NCBI GenBank assembly: GCA_040219295.1
Contig: JAVJST010000002.1
Coordinates: 1 to 64,000, forward strand
From: JAVJST01 sp040219295
GTDB lineage: Bacteria; Pseudomonadota; Alphaproteobacteria; Rhodospirillales; Casp-alpha2
Reading direction: 5' to 3'
Length of the DNA stretch: 64,000 nt
The translations under genes and the position numbers were made by a program. Of the stretch, positions 8,621 to 17,653 are shown piece by piece (position 1 is the first letter of the stretch; every line of letters starts with the position of its first letter). Under the pieces are notes generated by a model. The model made no database searches and was not told the DNA's origin. It worked only from the letters and a program-made list of their open reading frames with translations.

Positions 8621-9448
8621 CTAATGTGCGGCGGCGATCGCCCGCCAGATCGCGAAGGCTTGGCGGGTCTCTGCGACGTCGTGAACCCGATAGATCTGCA
8701 CGCCGGCCTGAAGCCCTGCAATTGCCGCCGCGACGGATCCGCTGATCCGCTCCTTGGGTTCCTCGCCCTGGCTGAGTTTGGCGATGAAACTCTTCCGCGA
8801 AACGCCAAGAACAACTGGGTAACCGGTTCGAACGAATAGGTCGAGATGACGAAGCAGACGCAGGTTGTGCGCCACGGTCTTGCCGAACCCGATGCCCGGG
8901 TCGATCGCGATTTTAGAAACGGCAATGCCGGCGGCCGCACAGGCCGTCGCCCTGTCCTGCAGATACCGGAGAACGTCAGTGACGACATCATCATAGATAG
9001 GATTGGCCTGCATGGTCTGCGGCTCGCCCTGCATGTGCATCAGCATTACACAGGCACCGGACTCCGCGACGGTTTCCAGTGCCAACGGATCATGGGTCAG
9101 CGCCGTCACGTCGTTGACAATCGTCGCGCCGGCGGCGATCGCACGTCGCATCGTCTCCGCATTCCGGGTGTCGATCGAGACGACGGCACCCGCCTCGGAA
9201 AGAGACCGGATCACGGGTTCGGTGCGCCTGATCTCCTCGTTGGGCGACACGACCTCGGCGCCCGGTCTCGTCGATTCACCACCAACGTCGATGATGGCCG
9301 CGCCCGCTTCCATCAAGGCAAGGCCGCGTGCTACGGCATCCTTCTCGGAAAATGCATCACCACCATCGGAAAAGCTGTCCGGCGTCGCATTGACCACGCC
9401 CATGAAAAGCGGTTCAGCAAGCGACAGGCCGGCGAACGTAGTCGTCAT
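8621..9448 (-). CDS. folP: Dihydropteroate synthase FolP
   Basis: 275 residues, a TIM-barrel enzyme condensing DHPPP with p-aminobenzoate in folate synthesis. Signatures: MGVVNATPDSFSDGG at about 16-30; the pterin-binding GGESTRPGAE near 56; VNDVTAL near 115; and DPGIGFGKT near 202. It sits 39 bases downstream of ftsH and upstream of glmM, the usual ftsH-folP-glmM block. Confidence 0.95.
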   Translation of the reverse strand: MTTTFAGLSLAEPLFMGVVNATPDSFSDGGDAFSEKDAVARGLALMEAGAAIIDVGGESTRPGAEVVSPNEEIRRTEPVIRSLSEAGAVVSIDTRNAETMRRAIAAGATIVNDVTALTHDPLALETVAESGACVMLMHMQGEPQTMQANPIYDDVVTDVLRYLQDRATACAAAGIAVSKIAIDPGIGFGKTVAHNLRLLRHLDLFVRTGYPVVLGVSRKSFIAKLSQGEEPKERISGSVAAAIAGLQAGVQIYRVHDVAETRQAFAIWRAIAAAH

Positions 9449-9487
9449 GAAAGGTCCGAGCCAATGGAAAACGTCGAATAGCGGTCG

Positions 9488-11419
9488 TCAACTCTCGGGC
9501 TGCGGATTGACACCCATCGGACCCGAGCCGCGGGGACGCGCGCCACTGGACGGCACCGACGAACGCTTTCCGTTTGACGAGTCGCGGGGCGGTGTATCGT
9601 CCCCATCCGGACGATAGATCTCTTCGCCTGCAAGCAGGGCGTTGACCTCGGCGCCCGACAGGGTTTCGTACTCAAGAAGTCCCTTGGCGATCTTATGCAG
9701 GTCTTCGAGGTTCTCACTCAGCACCTTGCGGGCCGTTTCTTCCGCATCCTCGATCAGCTTTCGGACCTCGCGGTCGATTGCAGCGGCGGTTTCGTCCGAA
9801 ACGTTCTTCTGGCGCGCGACCGAGTGTCCGAGGAAAACCTCTTCCTCGTTGTCGGCGTAGCGCAGCGGACCAAGTTCATCGCTGAAACCGAACTCCGTCA
9901 CCATGCGCCGGGCAATACCCGTTGCTTGCTGGATGTCGTTGCCGGCACCCGTGGTGATGTTATCGACACCGAAGATCAGCTCTTCCGCCACCCGGCCGCC
10001 GAACGCCATCGCCAATCGCGACGTCAATTCCGTCTTTGTCTGGCTCAGCTTGTCGCGCTCGGGCAGAGACATGGTCACCCCAAGAGCTCGGCCGCGGGGA
10101 ATAATGCTGACCTTGTGGAGGGGATCGTGTTTTGGAACGTGTAGCGCGACCAGCGCATGGCCAGCCTCGTGATAGGCCGTCAGTTCCTTCTCCTCGTCGG
10201 TCATGACCATCGATCGACGTTCACTGCCCATCATGACCTTATCCTTGGCATCCTCAAACTCGGCCATGGTGACAATACGCTTGTTGCGACGTGCGGCCAG
10301 CAGAGCAGCCTCGTTCACGAGATTGGCGAGATCGGCCCCTGAGAACCCAGGGGTCCCACGGGCGATGGTCCGTGCCTCGACGTCCGGGGCCAGCGGAACC
10401 TTACGCATGTGAACCTTGAGGATTTGCTCCCGTCCGGTGATGTCCGGATTTGGGACAACGACCTGACGATCGAACCGACCAGGCCGCAACAGAGCCGGAT
10501 CGAGCACGTCCGGACGGTTGGTCGCCGCGATCAGAATGACACCTTCGTTTGACTCGAATCCGTCCATCTCGACGAGCAACTGATTGAGGGTCTGCTCGCG
10601 TTCATCGTTACCACCACCCAAACCGGCGCCACGGTGACGGCCTACAGCATCGATTTCATCGATGAAGATGATGCAGGGCGCGTTCTTCTTCCCTTGTTCG
10701 AACATATCGCGCACGCGGCTGGCACCGACGCCGACAAACATCTCCACGAAGTCGGAACCGGAGATCGTGAAGAACGGCACGTTTGCCTCGCCGGCAATGG
10801 CGCGGGCAAGCAGGGTCTTACCGGTGCCCGGCGGTCCGACGAGAAGGCAGCCCTTCGGAATCTTACCGCCTAGGCGCTGAAACTTTTGCGGATCTTTCAG
10901 AAACTCGACGATCTCCTCAAGTTCCAGCTTTGCTTCCTCGATCCCGGCGACGTCGTCAAAAGTCACCCGCCCAGTCTTCTCGTTCAACAGCTTCGCCCGT
11001 GACTTGCCGAACCCCATGGCCTTGCCACCGCCACCCTGCATCTGGCGCATGAAGAAAATCCACACACCGATCAGCAGCAGCATGGGGAACCAGGAAATCA
11101 GCACACCCCACAATGTGGGGGACTCTTCCTCGGTCGGGATCGCGCTGACGCGTACGCCCTGTTCCCGTAACCTGGACATCAAATCGGGATCGTCCGGTGC
11201 GTAACTGGTGAAGTTTCGGCCGTCGCGGAAATGGCCAGTGATCTGTTGCCCTTGGATCGTGACGTCCCGGATCTCGCCGGTCTCCACCTCGGAGAGAAAG
11301 TCGGAATAGGCGAGGCTTTCCTGCGGAGCCCGGGGGGTATTTCCCTGGAAAAGATTGAACAGCGCAAACACCAACAGGCCGATGATTACCCATAGCGCGA
11401 TATTACGGCTGAAGTTCAA
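9488..11419 (-). CDS. ftsH: ATP-dependent membrane metalloprotease FtsH
   Basis: 643 residues. Two N-terminal membrane helices (about 5-24 and 104-124) flank a periplasmic domain. The AAA+ domain has Walker A GPPGTGKT (195-202), Walker B IIFIDEID (250-257) and the second region of homology RPGRFDR (312-318). The zinc protease motif HEAGH is at 417-421. The C-terminal tail is Pro/Ser-rich. It degrades unassembled membrane proteins and short-lived cytosolic regulators such as LpxC or sigma-32 in relatives. It lies downstream of tilS with 71 bases between them, which could hold a separate promoter. Confidence 0.97.
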   Translation of the reverse strand: MNFSRNIALWVIIGLLVFALFNLFQGNTPRAPQESLAYSDFLSEVETGEIRDVTIQGQQITGHFRDGRNFTSYAPDDPDLMSRLREQGVRVSAIPTEEESPTLWGVLISWFPMLLLIGVWIFFMRQMQGGGGKAMGFGKSRAKLLNEKTGRVTFDDVAGIEEAKLELEEIVEFLKDPQKFQRLGGKIPKGCLLVGPPGTGKTLLARAIAGEANVPFFTISGSDFVEMFVGVGASRVRDMFEQGKKNAPCIIFIDEIDAVGRHRGAGLGGGNDEREQTLNQLLVEMDGFESNEGVILIAATNRPDVLDPALLRPGRFDRQVVVPNPDITGREQILKVHMRKVPLAPDVEARTIARGTPGFSGADLANLVNEAALLAARRNKRIVTMAEFEDAKDKVMMGSERRSMVMTDEEKELTAYHEAGHALVALHVPKHDPLHKVSIIPRGRALGVTMSLPERDKLSQTKTELTSRLAMAFGGRVAEELIFGVDNITTGAGNDIQQATGIARRMVTEFGFSDELGPLRYADNEEEVFLGHSVARQKNVSDETAAAIDREVRKLIEDAEETARKVLSENLEDLHKIAKGLLEYETLSGAEVNALLAGEEIYRPDGDDTPPRDSSNGKRSSVPSSGARPRGSGPMGVNPQPES

Positions 11420-11490
11420 CGGACGTTCCTTTCAACAAGGGCCAGGGCCGAAGCCCGGCATAGCTAGGTACTCATACCATGGGAGATAGT

Positions 11491-12804
11491 TCAATCCAGC
11501 ACGGAAGCAATGAAAAAACGTCCGCCAACGATGGGTTCCGGTGTTGATGGCTCGAATTCCAGCAAACCGACACCTTCAGAATGTCGTTCCGTCATCGTGT
11601 AAGTCAAGTGAGGTACTTCGATGACTGTCCCTCCGAGTCGCAAAGCGGGCAACACGTTGCGAGCTGCAGCTGGCCATTCAGTCGCCCGGGCAACGCTAGG
11701 CAAATCACGGATTTGTCGCCATCCAGTGCTGCCGAGTGCCCCCACGGTGTAGAGGCCGGGCGGAGCCTTTGGCTTCAGCCGAACGGTGAAACGGCCATCC
11801 CAAACGACGGTCTCGCCCGCTGCGATCGGTTCCTCCGGCGCCACCAGAGAAGCCTCCCGGGCAATGAGCAACCGCCCGCGGCGGTTCAGAAAACGGCAGC
11901 CGCCGAGCGTCGCCCCCTTGAATCCCGGCTGAAGCAAACGTTCGGCGAGACTGCGGAGCCGATCCCCGCGCGGCAGGTATGCCCGCCCACCGACAGTGCG
12001 AACCAGCCTGCCGAGCGCACGCGCAACCTCGTCTGTGCGATGATCGGACAATCGAGAGAAGTCGCCCCACACGTGACCGCCGGGACAATACGAGAATACA
12101 CCAGCAATCATCTTGGCTGTCGCGTCGTCCGCCACGGCACGCATTTGCCCTGCCTCCAACCCCGACTGGATCACCGCTCCCAGATCCCGCGGCAAGGCGT
12201 TTCGGATCCGGACCCGCTCGAACCGGTAGTCTTCGTTCGTCGGGTCCTCGATCCACGGGACGTCCGCACTGGTCAATGCTACGCGTAGCTGGTCCGGAGA
12301 AACGTCGAGGAGCGGCCGCAGGATGCGCACCGTCGGGCCCTCGGTCACCATGGACATCCCGGAGACGCCGTCGCCGGTCGGGCTGCGTTTCCGCCGCATC
12401 AGGATCGTCTCCGCCTGATCGCGGCGGTGATGACCGAGAAGCAGATGCAACACGCCGTGCGCCGCGCACCATGACGCCAGCAGCTCCCTGCGCGCGAAAC
12501 GCGCTTTCTCCTGTAACCCGGTCAGCGGCAGACTTTCGTGTCGCCACGTCAGCACCTGATTCTCGATCTGAAACTCCTCAAGCCAGGCGGAAACACGCGC
12601 CGCCTCTGCTGAAGATCCGGCGCGCAAACCATGATCGACAATCAACGCGACAGATCGTCCGCCCCTGGACCTCGCCCAGTCCTCCGCCCACAAGCACAGG
12701 GACATGCTATCGGCACCGCCCGAGACCCCGACGGCAAGCATGGGGCAGTGCTCGAACGGCGCCGCCCGATCCATCGCGGCATCAAACGCCGCCAAGGGAG
12801 TCAA
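11491..12804 (-). CDS. tilS: tRNA(Ile)-lysidine synthase TilS
   Basis: 437 residues. It ATP-dependently attaches lysine to C34 of the CAU anticodon of tRNA-Ile2. The PP-loop SGGADS is at 29-34, and GHHRRDQAETILMRR near 133 is the family's second motif. The C-terminal half is the substrate-recognition part and is weakly conserved, as usual. It follows ybgF by about 30 bases. The arrangement pal-ybgF-tilS-ftsH is conserved in proteobacteria. Confidence 0.94.
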   Translation of the reverse strand: MTPLAAFDAAMDRAAPFEHCPMLAVGVSGGADSMSLCLWAEDWARSRGGRSVALIVDHGLRAGSSAEAARVSAWLEEFQIENQVLTWRHESLPLTGLQEKARFARRELLASWCAAHGVLHLLLGHHRRDQAETILMRRKRSPTGDGVSGMSMVTEGPTVRILRPLLDVSPDQLRVALTSADVPWIEDPTNEDYRFERVRIRNALPRDLGAVIQSGLEAGQMRAVADDATAKMIAGVFSYCPGGHVWGDFSRLSDHRTDEVARALGRLVRTVGGRAYLPRGDRLRSLAERLLQPGFKGATLGGCRFLNRRGRLLIAREASLVAPEEPIAAGETVVWDGRFTVRLKPKAPPGLYTVGALGSTGWRQIRDLPSVARATEWPAAARNVLPALRLGGTVIEVPHLTYTMTERHSEGVGLLEFEPSTPEPIVGGRFFIASVLD

Positions 12805-12834
12805 TAGATAAGTGTCGTTCAGGCTATTCCCATG

Positions 12835-13962
12835 TCATCCTGCCTCGCAGCCATTCCGCGAGCGTTCGCGGTCAAGCTTCGAAACAATTGCCGGCGATGG
12901 ATTGGGAAACTCTTGCTCGAGCTTCGCGAACGCCGCACACGCCTCGGGTTTCTTGCCGAGATTGCCAAGCGCCATTCCGAGCTTCAACAGTGTGTCAGGG
13001 GCCTTCGGTCCTTTCGGCGCCAGCCGATAGGCTTCGAAGAACACCTCGGCCGCGCGGACATACTCGGACCGGACGTAGTAAGTTTCGCCCAACCAATAGC
13101 GGGCGTTGGAGGCGAGATCATGGTCGCCGTGACTATCGACGAACGACTGCAACGCCGCGGCCGCTTCATCGTACTTCGCCTGGCGCAGCAGCGCGAATGC
13201 CTGCGCGTACTCGTCTTGGGGCGTCAGGGCCGCAACCTGCTCGTTTCCGTCCGTCGCAGTCGGCTGCGGGGCACTAAGTTCCTGGGACGATAACGTACCG
13301 GTATCGGCCCTAGAGATCCCGGTACCCGAGCCCTCCGTCGCCGCATCAACTTCGGACGGCACCGACACATCCGCACTCTGCAGTTGCTCAGCGGTAATCG
13401 AGCCCAGAACGCCGGTCCCTGTATCAACCTCGGGCGTTACCGGTAACGGCGTGGCCGACTGATCCTGGGGCAGCAGTCCATCGCCCTGAACTCCGACCGC
13501 AGCCGAGCCAGCGCCGACTCGGCCTCTTTCGAGTTCGCTCAGGCGGTAATCGACATCACCGATCAACTTGTCCAGCCGCGTCGTCAACTGGCTAATATGA
13601 AACCCGAGTTCCTCGACACTACCCGTAACCGCCCGCAGATCGCCTTCAAGCGCGGTGATCCGGGAATCGAGATGAGCAATGCCAGCTGGATTCATCGGCT
13701 GACCGGCCTGGTCACCCGCGCCTTTGCCGACCGCAACAGTTGCGGAGACGGACTGACCGCGCGCGAGCTGGATATTGAGGGTCCTCAGGTCCCGCTCAAG
13801 TCGCTCGATTCGATCGAGTAGCGACTGCACGTCCTGGGCTGACGCTGTCGCCGGCGACATTGAGACGACGAAAGCAACAACCGCGAACACAATGGGCAAC
13901 ATCGCCCATACTGACGATTGCCCGTTGTTCCGGTTCGTCACCGTAAGACCGGTGCCGATCAT
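12835..13962 (-). CDS. ybgF: Tol-Pal system protein YbgF/CpoB
   Basis: 375 residues. After a signal peptide (hydrophobic 19-40, cleavage near ATASAQ) come a trimerising coiled coil (QSLLDRIERLERDLRTL), a long Ser/Thr/Pro linker, and C-terminal TPRs from about 255 (AFALLRQAKYDEAAAALQSF, then YWLGETYYVRSEYVRAAEVF). The protein is periplasmic, binds TolA and coordinates outer-membrane constriction with peptidoglycan synthesis. The ATG at 13962 is preferred because GGAG lies six bases upstream. A GTG at 13974 is in frame but overlaps that site. Confidence 0.9.
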   Translation of the reverse strand: MIGTGLTVTNRNNGQSSVWAMLPIVFAVVAFVVSMSPATASAQDVQSLLDRIERLERDLRTLNIQLARGQSVSATVAVGKGAGDQAGQPMNPAGIAHLDSRITALEGDLRAVTGSVEELGFHISQLTTRLDKLIGDVDYRLSELERGRVGAGSAAVGVQGDGLLPQDQSATPLPVTPEVDTGTGVLGSITAEQLQSADVSVPSEVDAATEGSGTGISRADTGTLSSQELSAPQPTATDGNEQVAALTPQDEYAQAFALLRQAKYDEAAAALQSFVDSHGDHDLASNARYWLGETYYVRSEYVRAAEVFFEAYRLAPKGPKAPDTLLKLGMALGNLGKKPEACAAFAKLEQEFPNPSPAIVSKLDRERSRNGCEAG

Positions 13963-14023
13963 CGCACTCTCCACTGCTCAGCTCGCCGGAGAATAACGGT
14001 TGCCCGCGATCCAGGCAAAATTA

Positions 14024-14062
14024 TGGCGTTGCGGGAAATCGACCTGCGCTCCCGCAACGCCA
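14024..14062 (-). terminator. Perfect 13-bp hairpin between pal and ybgF
   Basis: The arms TGGCGTTGCGGGA (14024-14036) and TCCCGCAACGCCA (14050-14062) pair perfectly around a 13-base loop. On the minus strand the stem is followed by TAATTTTG. It lies 20 bases past the pal stop. It is probably an intrinsic terminator or attenuator that lowers ybgF expression relative to pal. The short T-run makes partial termination or RNA stabilisation equally possible. Confidence 0.65.
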
Positions 14063-14082
14063 TCAATTCTTTTGGAAGCGGA

Positions 14083-14595
14083 TTAGCTTCCAGCGCCCGT
14101 GACAACAGTCACCGCACGGCGGTTCTGAGCCCAAGCGGTCTCATTCGAACCGACGGCCACCGGGCGTTCCTCACCGTACGAAACGGTGGTGATCCGGTCC
14201 GGATTGACGCCGAGGGCGACCAAGTAGTCCTTGGCCGAGTTGGCGCGGCGTTCACCGAGGCCAATGTTGTACTCACGCGTGCCGCGCTCGTCGGCGTGAC
14301 CTTCGACGGTCACGGTGACACCACGGTGCGTCTGCAACCAGGCGGCCTGCTTTTCGAGGGTCGTGCGCGCTTCGGCACTGAGGTCGAACTTGTCGAACTC
14401 GAAGAAGACGCGGTCGCCCACGTTGACCACGAGATCCTGTTGCGAGCCAGGGACGATCGCTGCGGAAGAAACCGACGAACCGGACGACGCGGATGAGGCA
14501 CCGCTGCCGGACGACGAGGAATCTTCCATAGGTGCGGTTTCGCACGCCGCAACCAGCGCTACAGCAGCCAGGATACTCAGAAACTTGTAAGGCAT
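14083..14595 (-). CDS. pal: Peptidoglycan-associated lipoprotein Pal
   Basis: 170 residues. The lipobox VAAC (Cys18) places it on the outer membrane. A Ser/Gly-rich linker (about 25-48) is followed by an OmpA-like domain with FFEFDKFDLS, GHADERGTREYN and RRAVTVV, which binds diaminopimelate in peptidoglycan. It has a strong ribosome site (GGGGGGAG, 5 bases from ATG). The 214-base gap after tolB contains a promoter-like pair, so pal is probably also transcribed on its own. A strong hairpin follows the stop. Confidence 0.96.
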   Translation of the reverse strand: MPYKFLSILAAVALVAACETAPMEDSSSSGSGASSASSGSSVSSAAIVPGSQQDLVVNVGDRVFFEFDKFDLSAEARTTLEKQAAWLQTHRGVTVTVEGHADERGTREYNIGLGERRANSAKDYLVALGVNPDRITTVSYGEERPVAVGSNETAWAQNRRAVTVVTGAGS

Positions 14596-14711
14596 TGTGT
14601 CTCCCCCCTTTTACGGAGTTGTTGACGATAATAACTCACCAGGAAATGCCTGAACGGAAGCTCTGCTGGCACAGAAAGTCCGGCGTGCATGCCCGGGCGC
14701 CTAGATGGGTT

Positions 14712-14740
14712 ACATACTGGCTAAACAGCCCTAATCCAAG
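14712..14740 (-). promoter_or_regulatory. Promoter-like sequence upstream of pal
   Basis: On the minus strand TTGGAT (14740-14735) and TATGTA (14717-14712) are separated by 17 bases, in the 214-base tolB-pal gap, about 117 bases before the pal start. Box match and spacing fit sigma-70. It is unverified. Confidence 0.35.
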
Positions 14741-14809
14741 CATTTTTTTTGCAAGTGCAAAAGGAATCGCATGCCACATTGCCGCCCGACAAGGACGCAT
14801 CGTCGGTCA

Positions 14810-16168
14810 TCAGGGTATAAGGGGCGACCACGCCGGGTCAGAGGCATCACACAATGTCACGAGTTCACGCTCGTTGTGACCGGTGAGGTCGATCGTGTAC
14901 AGCCTGGTCCGACCGCCACTACCGTCGGCATTGGTTCGGCCCTTGCGGAAAAACATGAGAACCCTGCCGTTTGGCGCCCAAGTCGGCGCCTCGATCTTAA
15001 AATCCTCAGACAGCAGCCGCTCGCCCGACCCGTCAGGCCGCATCACGCCGATGAAAAAGCGCCCGCCGGTTTGTTTCGTGAACGCGATCAGGTCGCCGCG
15101 CGGCGACCATACCGGTGTCGAGTAAAGCCCCTTGCCGAAACTAATACGCCGGGCATTCCCGCCACTCCTGTCCATAATATAGAGTTGTTGGCTGCCGCCA
15201 CGGTCGGACGTGAACACGATGTACCGGCCGTCCGGCGAAAAGGATGGGGACGTGTCGATACCGGAGTGCCGGGTCAACCTCTGTTGTTTTCTGGTTTCCA
15301 GATTCAGCGTGTAGATATCCGAATTGCCGTTCTCGGCCACACTCATCACGACGGACTTGCCGTCCGGGGCGAAACGCGGTGCGAACGACATCCCGGGGAA
15401 ATCACCGACGACCTCCTGATGACCCGAATCGATATTGTAGATGTACACGCGCGGCACCTGCGCGTGATAGGACATGTAGGTGATCTCCTGCAGCGTCGGT
15501 GAGAACCTGGGCGTCAAGACCAGACTGCTGCCATCCGTCAAGAAGCGATGGTTCTCACCGTCCTGATCCATAATCGCCAGACGCTTGCCGAAAGGATTCA
15601 GAGGGTTCGTTGCCCGGCACGCGCCGTTCTCGCTCTGCTGCGCGATGTAGACGATACGTGTATCGAAGTATCCGTCTTCGCCCGTCAGCCGTTTGTAGAT
15701 GGCATCGGCAATGATGTGGGCGACCCGACGCCAGTTATCCGGTACCGTGAAATAGGCAAGCCCGACCATCTGGGTCTCCGCGAAGACATCCCATAGCCGG
15801 AACTCGACCCGCAATCGACCATCCGATCCCATCTCTGTGCGACCTTGCACCAACGCTTGCGCATCAATCACGCGCCAGTCGCCAAATCTCGGCACGACAC
15901 TCAACGCGTCGGCACTCTGAATGAAGGCGCGCGGGTCGATTGGCCGAAACAGCCCGGAGCGTTCAAGATCGGCGGAGACGACGCTGGCAATGTTGCGTCC
16001 GAACGTCTGTTCTTCATTGGAGCCGCCGCCAAAGGGGGTAACGGCAATCGGCAAGGGCTCGACGGTGCCCCTGGTAATGTTGATCGTCAGTTCGGCGCGG
16101 GCACCAAGAGGTGCCAGCGCAAGGAAGGTGCATGCAAGCACCAAGATCATGGCCGTCAGTTTGTTCAT
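14810..16168 (-). CDS. tolB: Tol-Pal system beta-propeller protein TolB
   Basis: 452 residues from ATG 16168, which shares its A with the tolA stop (TGATG). The signal peptide MNKLTAMILVLACTFLALAP ends at ARA. The N-terminal TolB domain is followed by a six-bladed propeller with repeated SPDGRYIVFTSDR, SPRGDLIAFT and APDGKSVVMS blades. TolB shuttles between Pal and TolA in the periplasm. A longer frame to 16252 lies inside tolA and is rejected. Last gene of the tolQRAB unit. Confidence 0.96.
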   Translation of the reverse strand: MNKLTAMILVLACTFLALAPLGARAELTINITRGTVEPLPIAVTPFGGGSNEEQTFGRNIASVVSADLERSGLFRPIDPRAFIQSADALSVVPRFGDWRVIDAQALVQGRTEMGSDGRLRVEFRLWDVFAETQMVGLAYFTVPDNWRRVAHIIADAIYKRLTGEDGYFDTRIVYIAQQSENGACRATNPLNPFGKRLAIMDQDGENHRFLTDGSSLVLTPRFSPTLQEITYMSYHAQVPRVYIYNIDSGHQEVVGDFPGMSFAPRFAPDGKSVVMSVAENGNSDIYTLNLETRKQQRLTRHSGIDTSPSFSPDGRYIVFTSDRGGSQQLYIMDRSGGNARRISFGKGLYSTPVWSPRGDLIAFTKQTGGRFFIGVMRPDGSGERLLSEDFKIEAPTWAPNGRVLMFFRKGRTNADGSGGRTRLYTIDLTGHNERELVTLCDASDPAWSPLIP

Positions 16169-17187
16169 CACAGCATTTCGCTCGGATCGAATATCAAGGT
16201 CATGGACCGCCATTGCTGGTACTGATCTAAAGGCAACGGCAATGGCTGACAATCTGGAATCCTGGTTGCCCGAAGCGCGCTTTCCGCAGCGACCCGGAAC
16301 ACGTCATCCGACATCGTTCGCTGCACATCGACGATCTCAGAATTGGACACCGTTGCATCGGGATTCATGAAGACGCGTATCTTGATCTGCATCTCATCGG
16401 CGTTTTCGATACCAGCGGGAACGCTCCAGCATTCGCGGAATCGATCAGCAACGGCGGCCAGAATGTTTACGGACAACGGTTTGTTCCTGTCATGCTCTTT
16501 CGTTGACGTCGCCTTCAGCGCCTCGGCGATCTGATCGTCGAAACTCGGCTTTTCGGCCGTTTTCGTATCCGGTTCAGTGTCGGACTCGGGGGCGGGTGGC
16601 TGCACCTTCAGTTCCTCTAGTGTCTTCAGAATGGAGGCCATCGGATCCGGCGGTGGCGGCGGTTTGGGTTTCTGCACAGGCTTCATCTCGTTCAACGCTT
16701 TCGCCACTTTGGTCTTTGGCTGGGGCGCTGGTTCCGGCTCGGGTTTGACCTCGGGGGTCGGTACGGGATCCGGTTTGGGTTCCGGCATCACAGGTTCAGG
16801 CTTAGGCTCCGGTTCGGGCCTAGGCGGCAGCGCCGCAACTTCCGGTTCCGGCGCCGGCGGTGCCGGATCGGGCACGGGATCTGGTACAGGAACAGGCTTC
16901 TGGGCGGTTACTTCGGGTTCCGGTGCCGGCGCGGGCTCCGGAGCCGGCGGTGGCGGCGCCGGTTCGGCTTTCGCTTCGGGTTCTCTCTCCGGTTCCGGCG
17001 TCGGCGCCGGCGCCGGCGCGTTCGTGATCTCAGAAATGTCGACCATCTCAATGATGATTACGCTCTCGTTCGGCAACAGGTCGCTCTGCAGGTTCGGCAA
17101 CGTCACATATGCGCCGGCGGCGATTCCGGCGTGAAAAACGATGGACGCGGTTAGACTGCGTTTCAGACTGCTGCTTTGCGCAATCAT
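16168..17187 (-). CDS. tolA: TolA with Pro/Glu-rich periplasmic spacer
   Basis: 339 residues. One N-terminal membrane helix (about 13-34) is followed by a spacer at about 58-190 made of repeated PEP/PKP/APAPEPE units, then a C-terminal domain at about 235-339 (LSVNILAAVADRFRECWSVP) similar to TolA III/TonB-C. It couples the TolQR motor to TolB and Pal. The spacer is proline-rich and TonB-like, not the Ala/Lys-rich long helix of enterobacterial TolA. The strongly repetitive codons create long spurious frames on the opposite strand. It begins two bases after tolR. Confidence 0.92.
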   Translation of the reverse strand: MIAQSSSLKRSLTASIVFHAGIAAGAYVTLPNLQSDLLPNESVIIIEMVDISEITNAPAPAPTPEPEREPEAKAEPAPPPPAPEPAPAPEPEVTAQKPVPVPDPVPDPAPPAPEPEVAALPPRPEPEPKPEPVMPEPKPDPVPTPEVKPEPEPAPQPKTKVAKALNEMKPVQKPKPPPPPDPMASILKTLEELKVQPPAPESDTEPDTKTAEKPSFDDQIAEALKATSTKEHDRNKPLSVNILAAVADRFRECWSVPAGIENADEMQIKIRVFMNPDATVSNSEIVDVQRTMSDDVFRVAAESALRATRIPDCQPLPLPLDQYQQWRSMTLIFDPSEML

Positions 17188-17189
17188 GA

Positions 17190-17651
17190 TCAGTTGGCGT
17201 CTCCGTCGGACGGCGAGGCGGTTACCAGCGCAACGCGGTTGTACCCGGCACCATTGATGACTCCCATGACTTGCATAACCGAGCCGTAATCGATCGCGGC
17301 ATCGCCGCGAATGAAGATGCGCACGTCGGGGTTCTCGCCGGTGATGGCCTGCAGCCTCGGAACCAGAACGTCGAGCGTGATCTGGGTCTCCTGCAGGTAA
17401 ACGTTGCCCGCGGCGTCGACCGTGATCGTCAATGGCTCGTCACTGCCGGGAAGCGCACGGGACTGGGTCTTTGGCAGGTTGACCTCGACACCGACAGTCA
17501 GGAGCGGCGCCGTCACCATAAAAATGACGAGCAGCACCAGCATCACGTCGACGAAAGGCGTGACGTTGATTTCGCTCATCTGCGTGTGGCGGCCACGCGA
17601 CTGACGGGGTGATCCCCCAACCCTCGCGCGCCGATGAACTGTCGCCGACAT
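17190..17651 (-). CDS. tolR: Tol-Pal system protein TolR
   Basis: 153 residues, ExbD/TolR family. The single membrane helix contains the ion-carrying aspartate in VTPFVDVMLVLLVIFMV (Asp35). The periplasmic domain is at about 60-150. With TolQ it forms the proton-driven motor. The N-terminal extension (RRARVGGSPRQSRGRHTQ) is basic and cytoplasmic. Two bases separate it from tolQ upstream. Confidence 0.96.
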   Translation of the reverse strand: MSATVHRRARVGGSPRQSRGRHTQMSEINVTPFVDVMLVLLVIFMVTAPLLTVGVEVNLPKTQSRALPGSDEPLTITVDAAGNVYLQETQITLDVLVPRLQAITGENPDVRIFIRGDAAIDYGSVMQVMGVINGAGYNRVALVTASPSDGDAN

Positions 17652-17653
17652 GA

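Noticed and set aside
16577..17134. 185-residue Gly/Ser-rich open frame on the plus strand
   Set aside because: It is the antisense of the tolA Pro/Glu repeat region. Codon repetition keeps the frame open, and there is no ribosome site or plausible protein composition.
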